NCBI RefSeq assembly: GCF_000006565.2
Contig: NC_031478.1
Coordinates: 3,863,127-3,927,126 of the forward strand
Source of the DNA: Toxoplasma gondii ME49
Lineage: Eukaryota > Apicomplexa > Conoidasida > Eucoccidiorida > Sarcocystidae
Reading direction: 5' to 3'
Length of the DNA stretch: 64,000 nt
The notes under the pieces: generated by a model
Seen by the model: the letters and a program-made list of their open reading frames with translations, nothing else
Database searches by the model: none
What the model was told of the DNA's origin: nothing
Position numbers and translations under genes: made by a program
Shown here: positions 1 to 14,100 of the stretch, piece after piece
How the letters are laid out: the number at the start of each line of letters is the position of its first letter
How positions within the stretch are numbered: position 1 is the stretch's first letter

Positions 1-282
1 CTACTTTGTACAACTGTACTATTACTACTGCTTTCCAGCACGCCGCGAGCCAACGCACAAGATGAGGACGATGATGAGGACGAGCAGGTCGAACCTGACC
101 AGACTGAAGATTTTTCTGAGGAGGATGAAGACTCTGAACAACAGATGAACAAACCTGCGTCTTACATGGAGCCAAGCATAAGTCCGGCAGGTGCGTTTGC
201 TGAAGGTGTCGGGCTTAATGTCTTACCTGAGATAGCGGTTCTCCCCAGGCTTTGTTCACTCGAACAAGTGGCGGCGGTTTAG
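1..282 (+). CDS. 5'-partial exon of an acidic secreted or membrane protein
   Basis: Frame 1 is open from the first base to a TAG at 280-282. It starts inside a strongly hydrophobic stretch (CTTVLLLLLSSTPRANA), which looks like the core and cleavage site (ANA followed by QDED) of a signal peptide. A very acidic segment rich in Asp, Glu and Gln follows. The initiator lies left of the window. A good splice donor, CAG|GTGCGT, sits at 190/191, so the exon probably ends at 190 and the residues after it may be intronic. A candidate next exon is 340-410: it has an AACAG acceptor, a strong GTAAGTAT donor and a phase that fits. I do not recognise the family. Signal peptide plus acidic region is seen directly; secretion is inferred. 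The rest of the gene to about 2.5 kb cannot be assembled with confidence. Confidence 0.55.
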   Translation, partial: LLCTTVLLLLLSSTPRANAQDEDDDEDEQVEPDQTEDFSEEDEDSEQQMNKPASYMEPSISPAGAFAEGVGLNVLPEIAVLPRLCSLEQVAAV

Positions 283-3200
283 GTAACGACATTAGATCTT
301 GGATTCACACATAGCTTACTAACGTGATTGATCGAACAGGGACCGCCTCGACCCTACCACGCTTCGTGGCGATACTGCGCCTGAGAGGTCATTTCGAAAT
401 CTTGTCAGACGTAAGTATCTTCCGGGAAACCTCGTCGAATATGCAAATAGGAACAGTGCCTGTAACTGCTCGCAGATTACTATGATGTCACAGAAGAAAG
501 CTATCCGAAACCCGAATGATAACACGGAGAACGCGTGGAGACTGACTGCTCGTTAAGGGAACGCATCTCGCACATGGTTGTTATATGCCTGGAGTTGGTG
601 TGTGATGTCCTCGTAGAGACGACTGCTTCTGGCGTGCTGCTGTCACAACTCCACACGCAAGCATTGTTGTTCGACAAAACCGGAACAAAAGAGTGTACTG
701 TGGTTCGCCGGAAGAGCGACGTGAGTAATGCAAGTACTCTCTCGAGTGAAGCTAAGGGAGGCGACTGCCGAACGCCAAGCACCATTCTGCTTCTTTACCT
801 TGCATCTCTGCCAAAATGTTCCTACCCTTTGCCCTCGCATTTAGGGAACCACTGAAGAACAATACAGAGCCGTCTGGTCCCTGCTTGCGGTAACTGGAAC
901 GGGTGCTAGGGAGGTCGAAAGGCGTAGTCGCACTGCAGCTGTTTACCGACGTCTGGCCAAGGACAACATTTCTATAAATCATGGTTTAACAACTACAAAA
1001 TCACCATATCAGACATCTTACGATCACCAAGGCAACGTTAACACTAACTGCACGCAAAACAACGAAGACCAAGACAAGTTGTCATTGGTAGCCGGCCAGG
1101 CGCCACTACTTTTGCACAGGAACTCTCAGGAGGACACTGCAGTATTGTACATTTTCCACTGCTTCAAGCCCTGAATCAGATGAGGATCACGCAAGGACTT
1201 TGTGCATCTGATTGAGCGAACATTTGACCTGACTTTTCCTCGCGCGTGCCCCTGGAATTGTTTTCCTCGGGTACTGAAGTGTTTGCGTGATTGGAATGGT
1301 TCAGTTCCACACAAATCGTAGGACGTTTCCAGCCCGCAGCAGAAAGTGTCTTCGAGTGACACATCCCTCTTAGAACTATGAGTTGAAGCATACTGTGACT
1401 TCTGGGGGTGTCCGACATCCCTACCTCCAGCAAAAAACGCCGACGACGGACGCATTTGTGACTGAGCCCTCGCGGATCGAAGTGGTGGACCATTTCGTCT
1501 GTTTTAGTACCTATTTACCACCACTGTGCCACTGCTTACCCTCCATTCCTTGTTTCCAAGTCGAACTGTAGTCCTGGAGCCTGGTATCTCAGACAAACTG
1601 AGGAACCAATAACATGGGAGTCTAATGCCAGAAACAGTTTAGTAATAAAAAACTAACGCCTTTCAGCAGCTACTCTTCTACGACTCCTCTCAGCAGCATC
1701 ACTTGAAACTTCAGTTTTTCTTGCAACAATCGCTAGACCAACAAGACTTTTGCATTTCGTGTTGCCTCTCAGGATTTACGACTTTCAGCAGGGTAGACCG
1801 CTGCGTATGACTTCTTCAAACTTGTCACTCTACATGGTTTCGTTATTGATGGCTAGACCTAGTCAGAGACGTACAATGGAATTAAAAAGTGTGGAGAGCC
1901 AGACGTTCAAGAGATGTTGACAGTCACGCGGCAGCATGAAGCTCCTTGTAGTTCCTATTTCCAGGGTGACTCCTAGTCTAAATCCACAGCAGAAGTCGAT
2001 CACAATTCCTTGTCTACAACGCGACGAAGAAAATGTTTTTGCAGTGTGGAAACAACGGGAAACTGATCCAGTGGATACATAATCCAAGGACACACAGAAA
2101 CACTGAGCCCCGTCGAGCCGTTGGTGGCAGCACCGCGCCGCCAACACCGGAAAATCACCACGCACCCATCGCCTTCTCGAGAGCGGCGAGTGACCTGCGC
2201 ATAAAATCATATCTCATCGAAGAACCCGAAAAACTAACAAATGAAATTCCAATTGCGATTGGAAACATGTGCGGAAGTGTTCTCCCGAAAAAAACGGAAG
2301 GCAGAGTGTGCCTTCAAGCCCAAGCCAGTGGAATCGTGGGGTACCATGCTGACCCCCTGGGGTCCGACTGCTTGGGTAATTCCGTGCATGCACCGGAAGA
2401 AACGTCGCATGGGCAAAGCACAGCCGCTTGTGCGAACATTTCCTTCATTTCGCGCCCTCGCTAAAGGAAGTGTCCTTGGTTGGGAGCGGCGGAGCTGACC
2501 AAGGAATGGTCTAGATTCGCGTGCCACTTTTAGCGCCGTCTTTTCCTCCTCGGACTCCTTGTTCGGGGCGGCGCAAAGCTTCAGCCTTTGCCCGCTGCTT
2601 GTTAACCCGTTGGTCCGCGGACTTCTTGTCTCTTCAGTTCTGAGCAGGGTGTGGCTTGGCTCAACCGTTTCTTTCCATTCTTCGTTTCAGCCAAAGCGCA
2701 GGCGCGCACGGATGTTTGACCAGGAATGCAGGAGCAGCGACGTGCAGCTGTGCGCGTTTCCGTCCGGTTTGCAGTGACGCGCGTTTTTGGCTCTAAGGGG
2801 TGAACAACGAGATTCGTACACTTTCTGGAGCTTCCTTTCGTTTCGAGTTTGCTCTTTCCCAGTTTTTTTTTCGCTTCTGTTGGCCTGGATCGGAAGCCTG
2901 CAACCCTCGTCACTGTTCGCTTTTCGTCCTGTCGCGCGACTCGCATTCGTCTCTGTGCACTCCGCAAGTGTCCCGAAAAGTCTGGAACCTCTCAGGTTCC
3001 CCCGCTTTCTGCAACCCCTGCTGCTCGTCAGGATCCATCTTTGTCTGCGTGGACGCGTTGAGGATCTACTTCTCGTCCTTTCTGTCGGCTGCCTTCTTCG
3101 TGAACCCAGGCGCATTCGCTCTTCTGCCGCCCTCCTTTTCGTCTGCTCTCCCGGAGCATTTCTGCTCCGCGCCGCAGGGCCGCTTCTCAGCGACTCGCGT

Positions 3201-3296
3201 GCAGGTGCCTCCTGCAGTTCCTCGTCCTTCGACACCGCTGTGTGTCTTTTCTCGCCGTCACGTCCCTCCCCTCCACTCTACTCCAGTTGAGCCAAC
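283..3296. other. Remainder of the left gene plus the BRR2 upstream region
   Basis: Apart from the candidate exon at 340-410 I cannot support a gene model here. Several ORFs of 60-180 codons exist on both strands but have no recognisable motif. A palindromic GTGCATGCAC sits at 2384-2393; TGCATGC-type words are known cis elements in coccidian promoters, but this one is about 900 bp from the BRR2 start codon. From about 2.8 kb to 3296 the plus strand is pyrimidine-rich, which fits the promoter and 5' UTR of BRR2. Confidence 0.4.
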
Positions 3297-4379
3297 ATGG
3301 CGGAGGAGTTTGAGCGCTTTAAGCGCTTCGAGTACAGGCAGAACAGCAACCTGGTTCTGCAGAGAGACACTTCGACGGGGGTGGCTCCTGCTGTCCACCT
3401 CGGGGAACCGACGGGAGAGCCTGAGTCTCTGGCTGGGCGCAAGCTGTACCCCATGGGCGACAAAGTCGAGCGCGGACTGAAGAAAGAAGATCGCCCGGTG
3501 AAAAACGACTCGAAGCGCGCAAAACTCAAGAGAAATAAACTGGTAGGTGAGAGGAGAGTGGGCGTATTCCTGAAGCCAGGCTCACGCGCCAGAGCGTGAA
3601 GACAGGGGAAGCACAGGTTTCCGAGGTACACACCAGAGTCCACCTCGTAGTCGATGCTTTCCAGAAGACCTTGCACAGAGAGCTGTCTCCGAGAGGCTGA
3701 CTAGGAGAGCGACGGTACGGACCGCACGGGCATCTCACCCGTCTCTCTCTCATGCTCCAGCCTCAACAGAAATCCTGAGATTATTCCGCTCGAGAAAAAC
3801 CGAAGAAGGACCCCCCCGTACAACTACGCAGCGTGACAGCAGCGGCTCAGGGTCCCTGGTCGCTCTCGGTCGTCTTGTTCGTCTCACCTGCGAACGCGAC
3901 GGAGACGAGAAAGCACAGGCCATTCTTGCGACACAGAGTTCTCTTAACTCTTGTGTGCTTGCTTTACATTCCAGCTTACAAAAGAAATAGGAAAGTATCA
4001 AATCTCTTATCAACTTGACAGTTTCGGGTCTCACCAGTGGATCTAAGTCTTCTCGCTTCTGCTTTTCGATACAACGCTTCGTTTGAAAAGCGATCAGATT
4101 CCGCGCGGATCCATCGATACAATCCGGTTATTCTGTCTCTTCGACGCACACTAGCCACCTCGAATCACCTGCTCGTCCCTCCAAATCCGCATTTCTTTGA
4201 CAGCGCAACGCGCATGTGTATATGTCTGTCCATTTATGTATAAAGAGAGTATACATACCTGCAGTATCACACATAAATACGCACATACATATATCCTTAG
4301 CTACCTACGCACTTACTGAGATATATAAATGCACACACACATGGATATGAATACATAGATGCCATATATGTATATATGT

Positions 4380-4415
<36 letters not shown>

Positions 4416-5060
4416 GTACCGACAGTTGTATGGACATGGTCAAATTTTCCAGCCAGTTTAGCCGGTTGTTTGTGCGCCCCCGGATGCCCGGGTCGGACTT
4501 TTTCAAAGCAGACGCGGCGTTTGCGTTTTCCTCTGTTCGGATATGTCGGCACCACTTTGTTCCAGGACTTGAAGCGCGGCGCGACAGTGCTGGATGCAGA
4601 CGTGACTGAGATCTTCTTCTATAAGCCGACGACTCAGCAGACGCGTCTGGTGTATGAACAGCTGCTCGTGACGCTGCAGCAGCAGCTGGGCGACCAGCCT
4701 GACGAAGTCCTGAAGGGTGCTGCAGACGAGGTGCTTGCGGCGTTGAAAGCAGACGGATGCCGAGAAAGCGAGAAGAAGAAAAATGTCGAGCAAGTCCTCG
4801 GTCCCGTCAATTCAGACGTCTTCACCCGACTCCACCAACTCGCCAAGAACATCACAGACTACTCTCTCGGCGGCGAGGAAGAGGACGGCGCACAGGCTGG
4901 AGGTAAACAGGACCAGAGGTGTACAAACGTCTGTATCTGCACATTGACGCACCCGCTATTTTCACTGCTTAATCCTCGTGTACATGCGCATATATAACTC
5001 TATAGCTTGTGTACTGTTCGATGTGGAGACAAAAGGAAACTTGCATATACAGCAACATAT

Positions 5061-5106
<46 letters not shown>

Positions 5107-8100
5107 GGTGTTGTGCGGTGTACGCGTTTGTGCTGACGTAACTGCATATTTTTATTTCCGTGTTTGTCGTGCGTCGTTACGTCGATGTGTATTCCTTTTT
5201 CTCTTTTTCAACACCCTTCTGTCCGTCGAAAATGAGAGTCGTTTGCGTGATTTCGCATCCCCGTTTCTCTGAACGAAACCGGAGCGTTCGTTCTTTTTCG
5301 GAGCCTTTGTTTTCCGGGGGAAAGGAGCGAGGGATCCGAGAGCTTCTTCACTCGATGTGCATCACGCAGTGCTGCAGGGCAAGGCCTTTGTCCAGAGACA
5401 AGGCTGTTGCTTGTAGCGCAGCAGTGGCGGGACCTGAGCTCCCTCCGGTCTCGCGAGGAGTGAGAGAGACTGAGGAGTTGCCGTCTAAACCGAAGGAGTC
5501 GTTTGACAGGTCTTTGCGGTTTGTTTCTTCCTCGACTCGCTTCTTCATTTTCCTCGTTGTGTTCCGCGTTTCCGTCTGTCCATGTCGCCTTTCTGGGTCT
5601 TCGCGTTTCGGCTCTGGAGTCGTTCGTGCCTTTGAAAGGACAATTTGTCGTCTCCGTGCTTTCCTACTGTCGCTTAAGTCAGTTGCGAGGCGGCAACATC
5701 TAACTACACAACGTTATGCCAAGAAGGATCCCAGATTACCCTTCTTTTCTGCAGGGCTGGACGGCTCGACCGGTGTGGCGGTGGTGTTCGACGAAGAGGA
5801 GGAAGAGGACGCAAACGAGCTGATGGAGGCGGAGGTGCTGCCGGGAGAGGAGGAGGAGGAAGACGAGGAAGAGGAAGAGGACGCAGACCGGACGTACCTG
5901 GCGGCGAAGGCGGTCGACGAAGAGGAGCTTGCAGACCGCGACGCGTACGAGCTGGACATTTCGAAGATCGATCCGCACTGGCTGCAGCGGGAGTTGAACG
6001 GCGTATTCAAGGATCCGAACAAGGCTGTGGCGACAGAGAAGGAGATTCTGTCGATTCTCCCGACGCCCGACATCCAAAAGTGCGAGAACCAGTTGGTCGT
6101 GATTCTTAAGTACGAGAATTTTGAGCTCGCCAAGCGGATTCTGAAGAATCGGTGGAAGATCTTTTTCGCGGTGCGTCTCGGTCAGGCGCAAAGTCCGGAG
6201 GAGAAGAACGCGATCTTCGAGGAAATGCGGAGTTCCCCCGAGGGCCAGGAAGTTCTCGAGCTTCTCGACGCACTCTCGTCGCGCCGCAACAAGGAGAAGG
6301 AGATCGCCATCAATGTGCGCAAGGAGGCCGCGTCCTTGGCTGCGAAGGCGCAGGCGCGCGCCGCCTCGCTCAGAGCCGCCGAGTTCGCGGAAGACGACGC
6401 AGGAGGCGGCGCAGGACTGCATGCGTCACATGCCTCCTCCGCGTTTCCGAAGAAGACTGGGAACGCTCGAGACGCGGAGACGAAGAACGAGGGCGGAGGC
6501 GCGGAGGCCCCGCAGGCGAGCCGCGGAGCGAAGAAGCCGACCGCGGCAGTCGACTTGGCGGCAGTCGCCTTCCACCAGGGTGGGCACTTCATGTCGAACT
6601 CGCGCGTAAAGCTGCCCGACGGCGCGCGGCGCATCGAGACGAAGAACTACGACGAGGTCGTCGTGCAGGCGTTCAAGAAGCCGCAGGAGACTGCGGACGC
6701 AAGGCAGCCGATCTCTGCGCTCCCGGAGTGGGCGCAGCCCGCGTTTTCCTGTGTGAATATCGAGACGCTGAATCCGATGCAAAGCAAGGTCTTCCGAGTT
6801 GCGTTTGAGGAGTTTCACGAGAACTTGCTGCTCTGCGCGCCGACCGGCGCAGGAAAGACGAACGTCGCGATGCTCGCGATTCTCAACGTGATCGGACGCC
6901 ACCGGAACGCGAAGACCGGTGCGGTCGACTTGGCCAGCTTCAAGGTGGTGTACATCTCCCCAATGAAGGCGCTGGTCGCCGAGCAAGTCCAGGCGTTTTC
7001 GCAGCGCCTGCAACCCTACGGCGTGAGTGTGCGCGAGTTGACGGGAGACGTCAACTTGACTCGGCAGCAGATCGAGGAGACGCAGGTCATCGTCACCACT
7101 CCAGAGAAATGGGATATCATCACGCGGAAGGCGGGCGAGCGCGCCTACACGCAGCTCGTGCGGCTGGTCATCATCGACGAAATCCACCTGCTCCACGACG
7201 CGCGAGGCCCGGTCCTCGAGTCGATCATCGCGCGAACGATTAGGCAAATCGAAACTGCCCAGGAACATATTCGCTTGGTCGGCTTGAGCGCCACTCTCCC
7301 CAACTACGATGACGTCGCCGTCTGTCTCCGCGTCGCACCTGAGAAAGGACTCTTCTTCTTCGGCAACCACTACCGACCCGTGCCGCTGAAGCAAACGTAC
7401 ATCGGGATCAAAGATAAAAAGGCAATCAAGCGCTACAACACCATGAATGAGGTCACTTACGAAAAGGTACGGAACGCCTGCCGAGATCAGGCCGCGGAGG
7501 AGAGGCCCCGTGGACGCGAGTCCAACGCACACATGCCTCTCTGCCTCCAGGGACGTAGCTGTGGAGACAAGCGAGTCGAAACTTGGAAGCGAACCGTCGA
7601 TGCGCTGTGAGTCTTGCGCGCGCGAAGTTCTCTCTTCCCCGTCGTCCTTGCCTTGTTTTCACAAGTGGAATTCGAAAAACCAAAGCACATACGTTTCACA
7701 CGCACACTCGGTCTTGAACTGGGGTGGCGTTTCGTTTTTCCTCTCGCTTTCTCCTTCGCCGCTGGCACCTCGCGTCCGAACGAGGAACGATACCCGCGTC
7801 CCGGTGTCGATCCACCTCACAAAGGCAGTTCCGCCGTTGTGCCTCGCGGAGCTGCGTATTATATGCGCGGGGTTTGTGTCTGCTGTGGCGTCTTGTGTTG
7901 CCCGCGACGTGCAGCTGATGGAGAGCGCCGGGAAGTCGCAAGTTTTGATTTTCGTACACTCGCGGAAGGAGACGGTCAAGACCGCGCGCTTCATCCGCGA
8001 CATGGCGATGCAGCGAGACACACTTCCGCGCTTTCTCCAGCATATGACGGCCAGCCGAGAGATTCTGCAGTCCGAGGCCGAGGCGGTGAAGACGGGCGAT

Positions 8101-11100
8101 CTGAAGGAGCTGCTGCCGTACGGCTTCGCAGTCCACCACGCAGGCCTTCCGCGGACGGACCGCAAGCTCGTTGAAGATCTTTTTGCCGACCGTCACATCC
8201 AAGTGCTCGTCTCCACAGCCACCCTTGCGTGGGGAGTCAACCTCCCTGCGCACACTGTCATCATCAAAGGCACCCAGGTCTACTTGCCCGAGAAAGGCGC
8301 CTGGGCGGAGCTGAGCCCCATGGACGTTCTTCAGATGATGGGCCGCGCTGGACGCCCTCAGTACGACACCTCCGGTCACGCGATCCTCATCACGCAGCAC
8401 AGCGAACTGCAGTACTACCTGTCTCTGAACAACCAGCAACTCCCCATCGAAAGTCAAATGCTTTCCTGCCTGCCCGACATGCTCAACGCGGAAGTCGTCC
8501 TCGGTGAGGGGAGCGGGGTGGGCGCGCGTCGCGCACCGGGTCGAGAGCGCTCGAGAACGTCTTCTCTACAGACGCCAGGACGGGGACAAACCAATGTGAA
8601 ACTCCGCAAAGCTGCCGCACGGCTTCTCTATGCGAGCCTGGGCCTCTCTGACGATGTGTGTGGATGCGTTGGGGCCTGTATATATGTGTAGATGGCGAGA
8701 TACATAGCGATACATACCGAGAGAGAGAGAGGCAGAGAGATCGAGAGAGAGTGATCGCCGTTTCTGTGGGCGTGGATGAGTTTCTGTGTGTGCTTTGGAG
8801 TCACGGACGCGTTTTCGCAGGCGCCCTCCGAGCTTCGTTCTCTCCTCGGGAAGGTTGATCGGCTCAGGCTTCTGCGTGGAACTGTTGCGCGTATTCAGGT
8901 TCGGTGCGCAGCCGAGAGGACGCTGTGAACTGGCTAGGGTACACCTACCTGTATGTGCGGATGCTGAAGAATCCGTCCTTGTATGGAGTGCCGCCTGAAG
9001 ACGCAGAACGCGACAAGCTGCTCGAGCAGCACTGTGTGAACTTGGTAGACAGCGCGTTGAAGATCCTCGACAAGAACTTTCTGATTAAGTACGACCGACG
9101 CATGGGGGCGATCCAGGTGACAGCCTTGGGCAGGGTCGCGAGCCACTACTACATCAAGTATCCGACGATTGCGGTGTACAATCAGCATATGAAGCCTACG
9201 TTGTCGGACATCGAGCTGCTGCGACTTTTCTCGCTCTCCTCCGAGTTCAAGTACATGCCTGTGCGCGAGGAAGAAAAGGTCGAGCTGCAGCGCCTCATGG
9301 AACGAGTGCCCATCCCCGTGAAAGGCTCTCCGGACGAGACGAGCTCGAAGGTCAACGTCCTGCTGCAGGCGTACATCAGCAAACTGAAGCTCGAAGGCCT
9401 CGCCATGATGGCCGACATGGTCTACGTCCAGCAAAGTGCGAACCGCATCATGCGCGCCATCTTCGAAATCTGTCTCCGACGAGGATGGGCCATGCTCGCC
9501 CTGCGCGCGCTCCGCTTCTGCAAAGAAATCGACCGGAGAATGTGGAGCAGCATGACGCCTCTCCGACAGTTCAAGGTGAGACACGGAGAGGAGAACCTGC
9601 GGAGAGGGCGCGAGTGAGAAAACGCGAAAGAGGTCCAGAGAGAAAGTGCAAACCAAAGAAGAGACTGCAGCGGAGAGCAGCAAGGGAGAGTGGACGGAGA
9701 GGAGGAAACGCGCTGCTGAAAGCGGGCAGCCTTACAGACGACGCCGACTGAAGAGCCTCTGCATCAGAGGCTTTGAGACTCTCATCTTTCAGGAGAACAA
9801 ACAGTCGCAGTCTCTGAACAGAAATCGAGTCCTTTTCCGAGAAATGATGAATACATATGTGGGCGCCTTTGCAAAGAGCCAGACACGCGACGGGACTAGG
9901 AAGGTGAAACGAACGGCGCGTTGGCGGTCGCCTGAGGAAGGAAGTCGATTTTCATTCTCATCTTCAGCTCTCAAAGACGCACTTTCTCTCTCCAGCTCCC
10001 GTTTGCATGGTTTTTGTGCTTCGCAAAGGTTCCCCACACTCGCTTGACGTTCTTCTCATTTTCTTTTCCGGGTGCCGCGCGGCGAGACTCCTCGGCCAGC
10101 ATTGGGTTCCTTCCACTTGTCCATGCGAGCAGCTCCTCCTCGAGCGAAATGTCAACAGGGCAGCTCGCTGTGGAGGACGCGCGTGCGAGTCCGCCGTTTC
10201 GCGTTCCAGGGTGTTCCGCACTTCGAGATTCGTGAGATTGTTCTCTGTGCCTTCCTTCGCACTGCTCTGCGTCGACTCGCGTTCCCTGGCCGGTCTAGAG
10301 ACGCTTTGTCGCTGGATGCCGCTGTTCGTCGGGGCGGCAGAAAACGTCGGAAGGATCCAGGCCGCAGCTTCGCCTGTCGACTTCCGCTCGTCCGTCCGAC
10401 CTGTTTCGCAGATCTCTGCCGAGGAGTCTCGTTCGTCAGGCAGGCGCCTCCTCAGGTTTGAACGCAAGGCTTCGTATCTGGTGCGCTCCACACTCCTCTC
10501 TTCAGGTCTTGCCGGAGGAACTGCTGCGGAAGATCGAGAAGAAGGACTTGCCCTTCGAGCGGTACTACGACCTCTCGTCGACGGAGATTGGAGAGCTCGT
10601 TCGCGTACCGAAGATGGGCAAGCTGCTGCACAGACTCATTCACCAGTTTCCGAAGCTGGAACTCGCCGCCTTCGTCCAGCCGCTCACGCGAACCTGCCTC
10701 GTCGTTGAGCTGACAATCACTCCCGACTTCCAGTGGGAGGCGAAAGTCCATGGCAGCGGCGAAGTTTTCTGGGTGCTCGTCGAGGACGTCGATGGCGAAC
10801 AGATTCTCCACCACGAGGTAGAAAACTCGAGGCAGACTTCACAGGCGAGCGGGCGTCAACCTGTATTGCAGAGAGGCGTGCAAAGAACTCTCTCTCTCTC
10901 TGCCGTCACTGGAGAGCCACTCACTTTTCAACCTCTGCATATCGGCACCGATTCACAGACATACATACATACATACATATATGTATGTATAAAATATAGA
11001 GAGTAGATATATATGCAGATATACATATATATATATATATATATATACGTTAGCGCATATATCCATATACGGGTGTACGGTCCGCAACATCGAGGAATGT

Positions 11101-14100
11101 TTTTTTTTCAGATGTTCATCATGCCGCCGTTCACTGGAGAGGTTGAGCACACGCTGTGCTTCACGCTTCCAATTACGGATCCTCTTCCGCCGAATTATTC
11201 GATCCGAGTCGTGTCAGACAGGTGGCTGCTCTCGGAGTCTTCTCTCCCCATTTCGTTCAAAAGCCTTATTCTCCCGGAAAGAACTCCTCCCCACACAGAG
11301 CTCCTTGATCTCCAGCCTCTGCCGATCACGGCGCTTAGAGATGCGAAGATGGAGCAAGTTTACTCAGGAAGTTTCAAGGCTTTCAACCCCATTCAAACTC
11401 AGGTGCGACAGCTCAAAGAAATCGTTTTCCTGTCATCTCTGGTTTCCGCCTTCTCGCAGTTCTCCACTCTTCGTCGCTCCCGTGTCTTCTCTCTTCTTCC
11501 CTCGTCCTGTGTTCCTTCTTCCCTCTCTGCTTATCCTTCTCCTTCTCTCGGTTCTCTCTCGTCTCTCTCTCTCTTTCTCTCTCTTTCTCTTTCTTCTTCT
11601 CCCCCTCCTTGCTGCCTCCGTCTCCCTCCCTCTCTGCATCGTGCCGTTGTGCGTTTCTTCTCGGCGTGGAGCGCGTCACCCTCTGTCGCTGGGGTGTCTC
11701 TGCAGGTCTTTTCGACGCTGTTCGCGACGAACGAGAACGTGTTGCTCTGTTTGCCGCCAACAAGTGGAAAGGAGATTTGCTTGGAGTTCGCTCTTCTCCG
11801 GATGGTCAAGACGGAACCTGCGAGCCAGTGGAAGGCCGTCTACATCGCGCCACACCCGCTGGTGGTGAAGGAGAGACTGGAAGACTGGGTGACCAAGTTG
11901 GGACGCGGCTTGGGTTTGAAGCTCGCAGAACTCACCGGCGAGATGCAGCACGACATGAAAGTGAGAAACACCGCAGCGACAGCGAGCTGCGTTTCACCGT
12001 CAGTTCCAGGTTTTCTCGAGACGCATGTTTGAGCCGGTCGGCTGCAGCGCCGAGTCCGTCAGCAGTGCCGTTCGCCTCTGTTCCAGGGCCAGACTCGCGG
12101 TGGAGGTCGGACTTTGCGATTCGGTGCTTCTGTCTGCATTTGTCTGTTTTTCTTCGAACCTGCCTGTCCTCCCCGAAGGACGCTGTCGGAATCAAGACGT
12201 CCAGGAGCCTGTCCACAGCGAAGCCTGAGACGCGCTCCAGCGGTGGAGATGGGTCGAGAGGAACCTGGTGACGCCTAGAGGCGGGCGTAGGCAGAACAGC
12301 AGACAGATGCCGCTGGAGACCTAGACAGATGAGCTTCTGCGTCGAGGTAGCGGCCAGCGGAATTCCAAGGCTTCTCTCTCTGAAGAGAACGCGTCTGTGC
12401 TGTTCTGCGTGTGTCTCGCAGTTGGTGGAGCAGTCGCAGCTCATTCTGGCGACTCCGGAGAACTGGGACTTTGTCTCTCGGCGCTGGAAGACACGAAAGG
12501 CTCTGCAGTCGATTCGCCTGCTTCTCGTCGACGACTTGCACTTGCTGAACTCGTCTGTGGGGTCCACGCTCGAAATCTGTCTCTCCAGAACGCGCTACAT
12601 CTCTGCTCAACTCCAGCGTCCGATTCGCATTGTCGCCATGGCAAATTCCCTCGCAAACGCGAAAGATGTCGGAGACTGGCTCGGCGTCAGCAGCAGTGGT
12701 CAGACACCCATATATACCTATATATATATATATATATATATATGCTTGCGTGTGAAAAGAAAGTGGATATATATGTATACATATATGTATATATTTGGAT
12801 ATATATATATATATATATGTATATGTGTTTGTGAGCATGTGGATGTGCATGCGGGCTTGTGTCTCTATGCTTGCGTAGCGGTGTATATATGTGTACATAT
12901 GCATGCATTTCCGTACGTGAAAGCGCAGATTCACTTGGGTGCATGCGTTTGTCGAGAGAGAAGGGAAGAGATGTTTGGTGTGGCTCTTTGCTAGACGGGT
13001 GCTTAGATTTACGCATGCGGGAGACTGGGTTTTCTGCTTCGACGCGTGAGAGTGTCGTCGTCTCTGTCTGTCTTTTGCATGATGCATGCTGTCACCTTGC
13101 TTGTCTTCTTCGCTCGCTGGAGAGAATTCCTCTCTCGCTCTGTGTCGTTACTCCGCTTTGCGCGCGTTCCTCTTGTCTCTCTCTGTCCCTTTCTCACCTC
13201 TTTCTCTGAGTCTCTCTCTCCGTTTTTTGCGTCGGTCGCGCATGCGCGGAAGCCGGTTTTGCCCCGATGTCTTCACTCCGCAGAGAGCGTTTCTGGCTGC
13301 GGCGCGTGCAGGTCTGTTCAACTTCCACCCCAGTGTACGAACAGTTCCCTTGGAGATTTCGCTTCACGGCTTCGACGTCTACCACCGAGAAGCGCGGCTG
13401 CTGGCGATGAGCAAGGCAGTCTACCAAGCTGTGAAGCTGTACACTCGCGACGACGACCGGTCCACGTTGAAAAAACTCAAGAACGTCATCGTCTTCTGTT
13501 CTGACAGACGACACTGCAGACTCACCGCCATCGACCTTCTCCTCCAAGCCGCTGCGGACGACGACCCGAAAAAGTTCCTGCATGTCTCCGGTAAACATCC
13601 GAGCTGCCATCACCTCCACAGAGATCGCGGAAACAAAAACGGCGGCACACAGGCGCGCAGACAAATCTAGAGCTGTGCGGTTCGCGCTTGTCGAACAGGC
13701 TCTTTTTCTCAGCGGCCCACTACTGCACAAGCCGACAAAAACCGCAAAGATAACTCGCTGTATCTTCTATAGCGGCAAATCTCCACATATATGTATGCAC
13801 GTATACGTATGTATCTGCATATATATCTGTATCTGTATATATATATATATATATATATCTGTATATCTGTATAACTACATATGTATATATAAATATATAT
13901 ATATAAATATATATATATATGCACATGTGTGTGAAAGTGTACATGGAGTTGTGTCGTTTGATGTGGAGTGAACGTCTAGGTGGAGGTCCCAGGTGGCGCG
14001 TTTGCCCTCGGCTTCGTAGGCGTCTTGGAAACGCACGAGAAGGGAGACGCCTGTGGGCTGCAAGGAGAGAGGGGAGCGATGGGGCAAGGAAGGTCGCAGA

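Noticed and set aside
2800..3480. 226-codon plus-strand ORF before and across BRR2 exon 1
   Set aside because: It is out of frame with the conserved BRR2 N-terminus and rich in Ser, Phe, Pro and Leu from pyrimidine-rich 5' UTR sequence.
5160..5754. N-terminal 198 codons of the 816-codon ORF at 5160-7610 as coding
   Set aside because: BRR2 homology begins exactly at the acceptor 5753/5754, and the phase matches exon 2 ending at 4902. The upstream part has no homology and follows an AT repeat, so it is intron 2.
6426..7532. 368-codon ORF on the minus strand
   Set aside because: It is a mirror frame of BRR2 exon 3, created by GC-rich codon usage. Only the plus strand shows helicase motifs.
11413..11763. 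Arg/Glu-rich minus-strand ORFs that look like a charged coiled coil
   Set aside because: They are the antisense of a CT-rich simple repeat in BRR2 intron 7.
12275..13087. 270-codon minus-strand ORF
   Set aside because: It is carried through TA repeats as IYIYIY runs and lies opposite BRR2 exon 9 and intron 9; no motif is seen.
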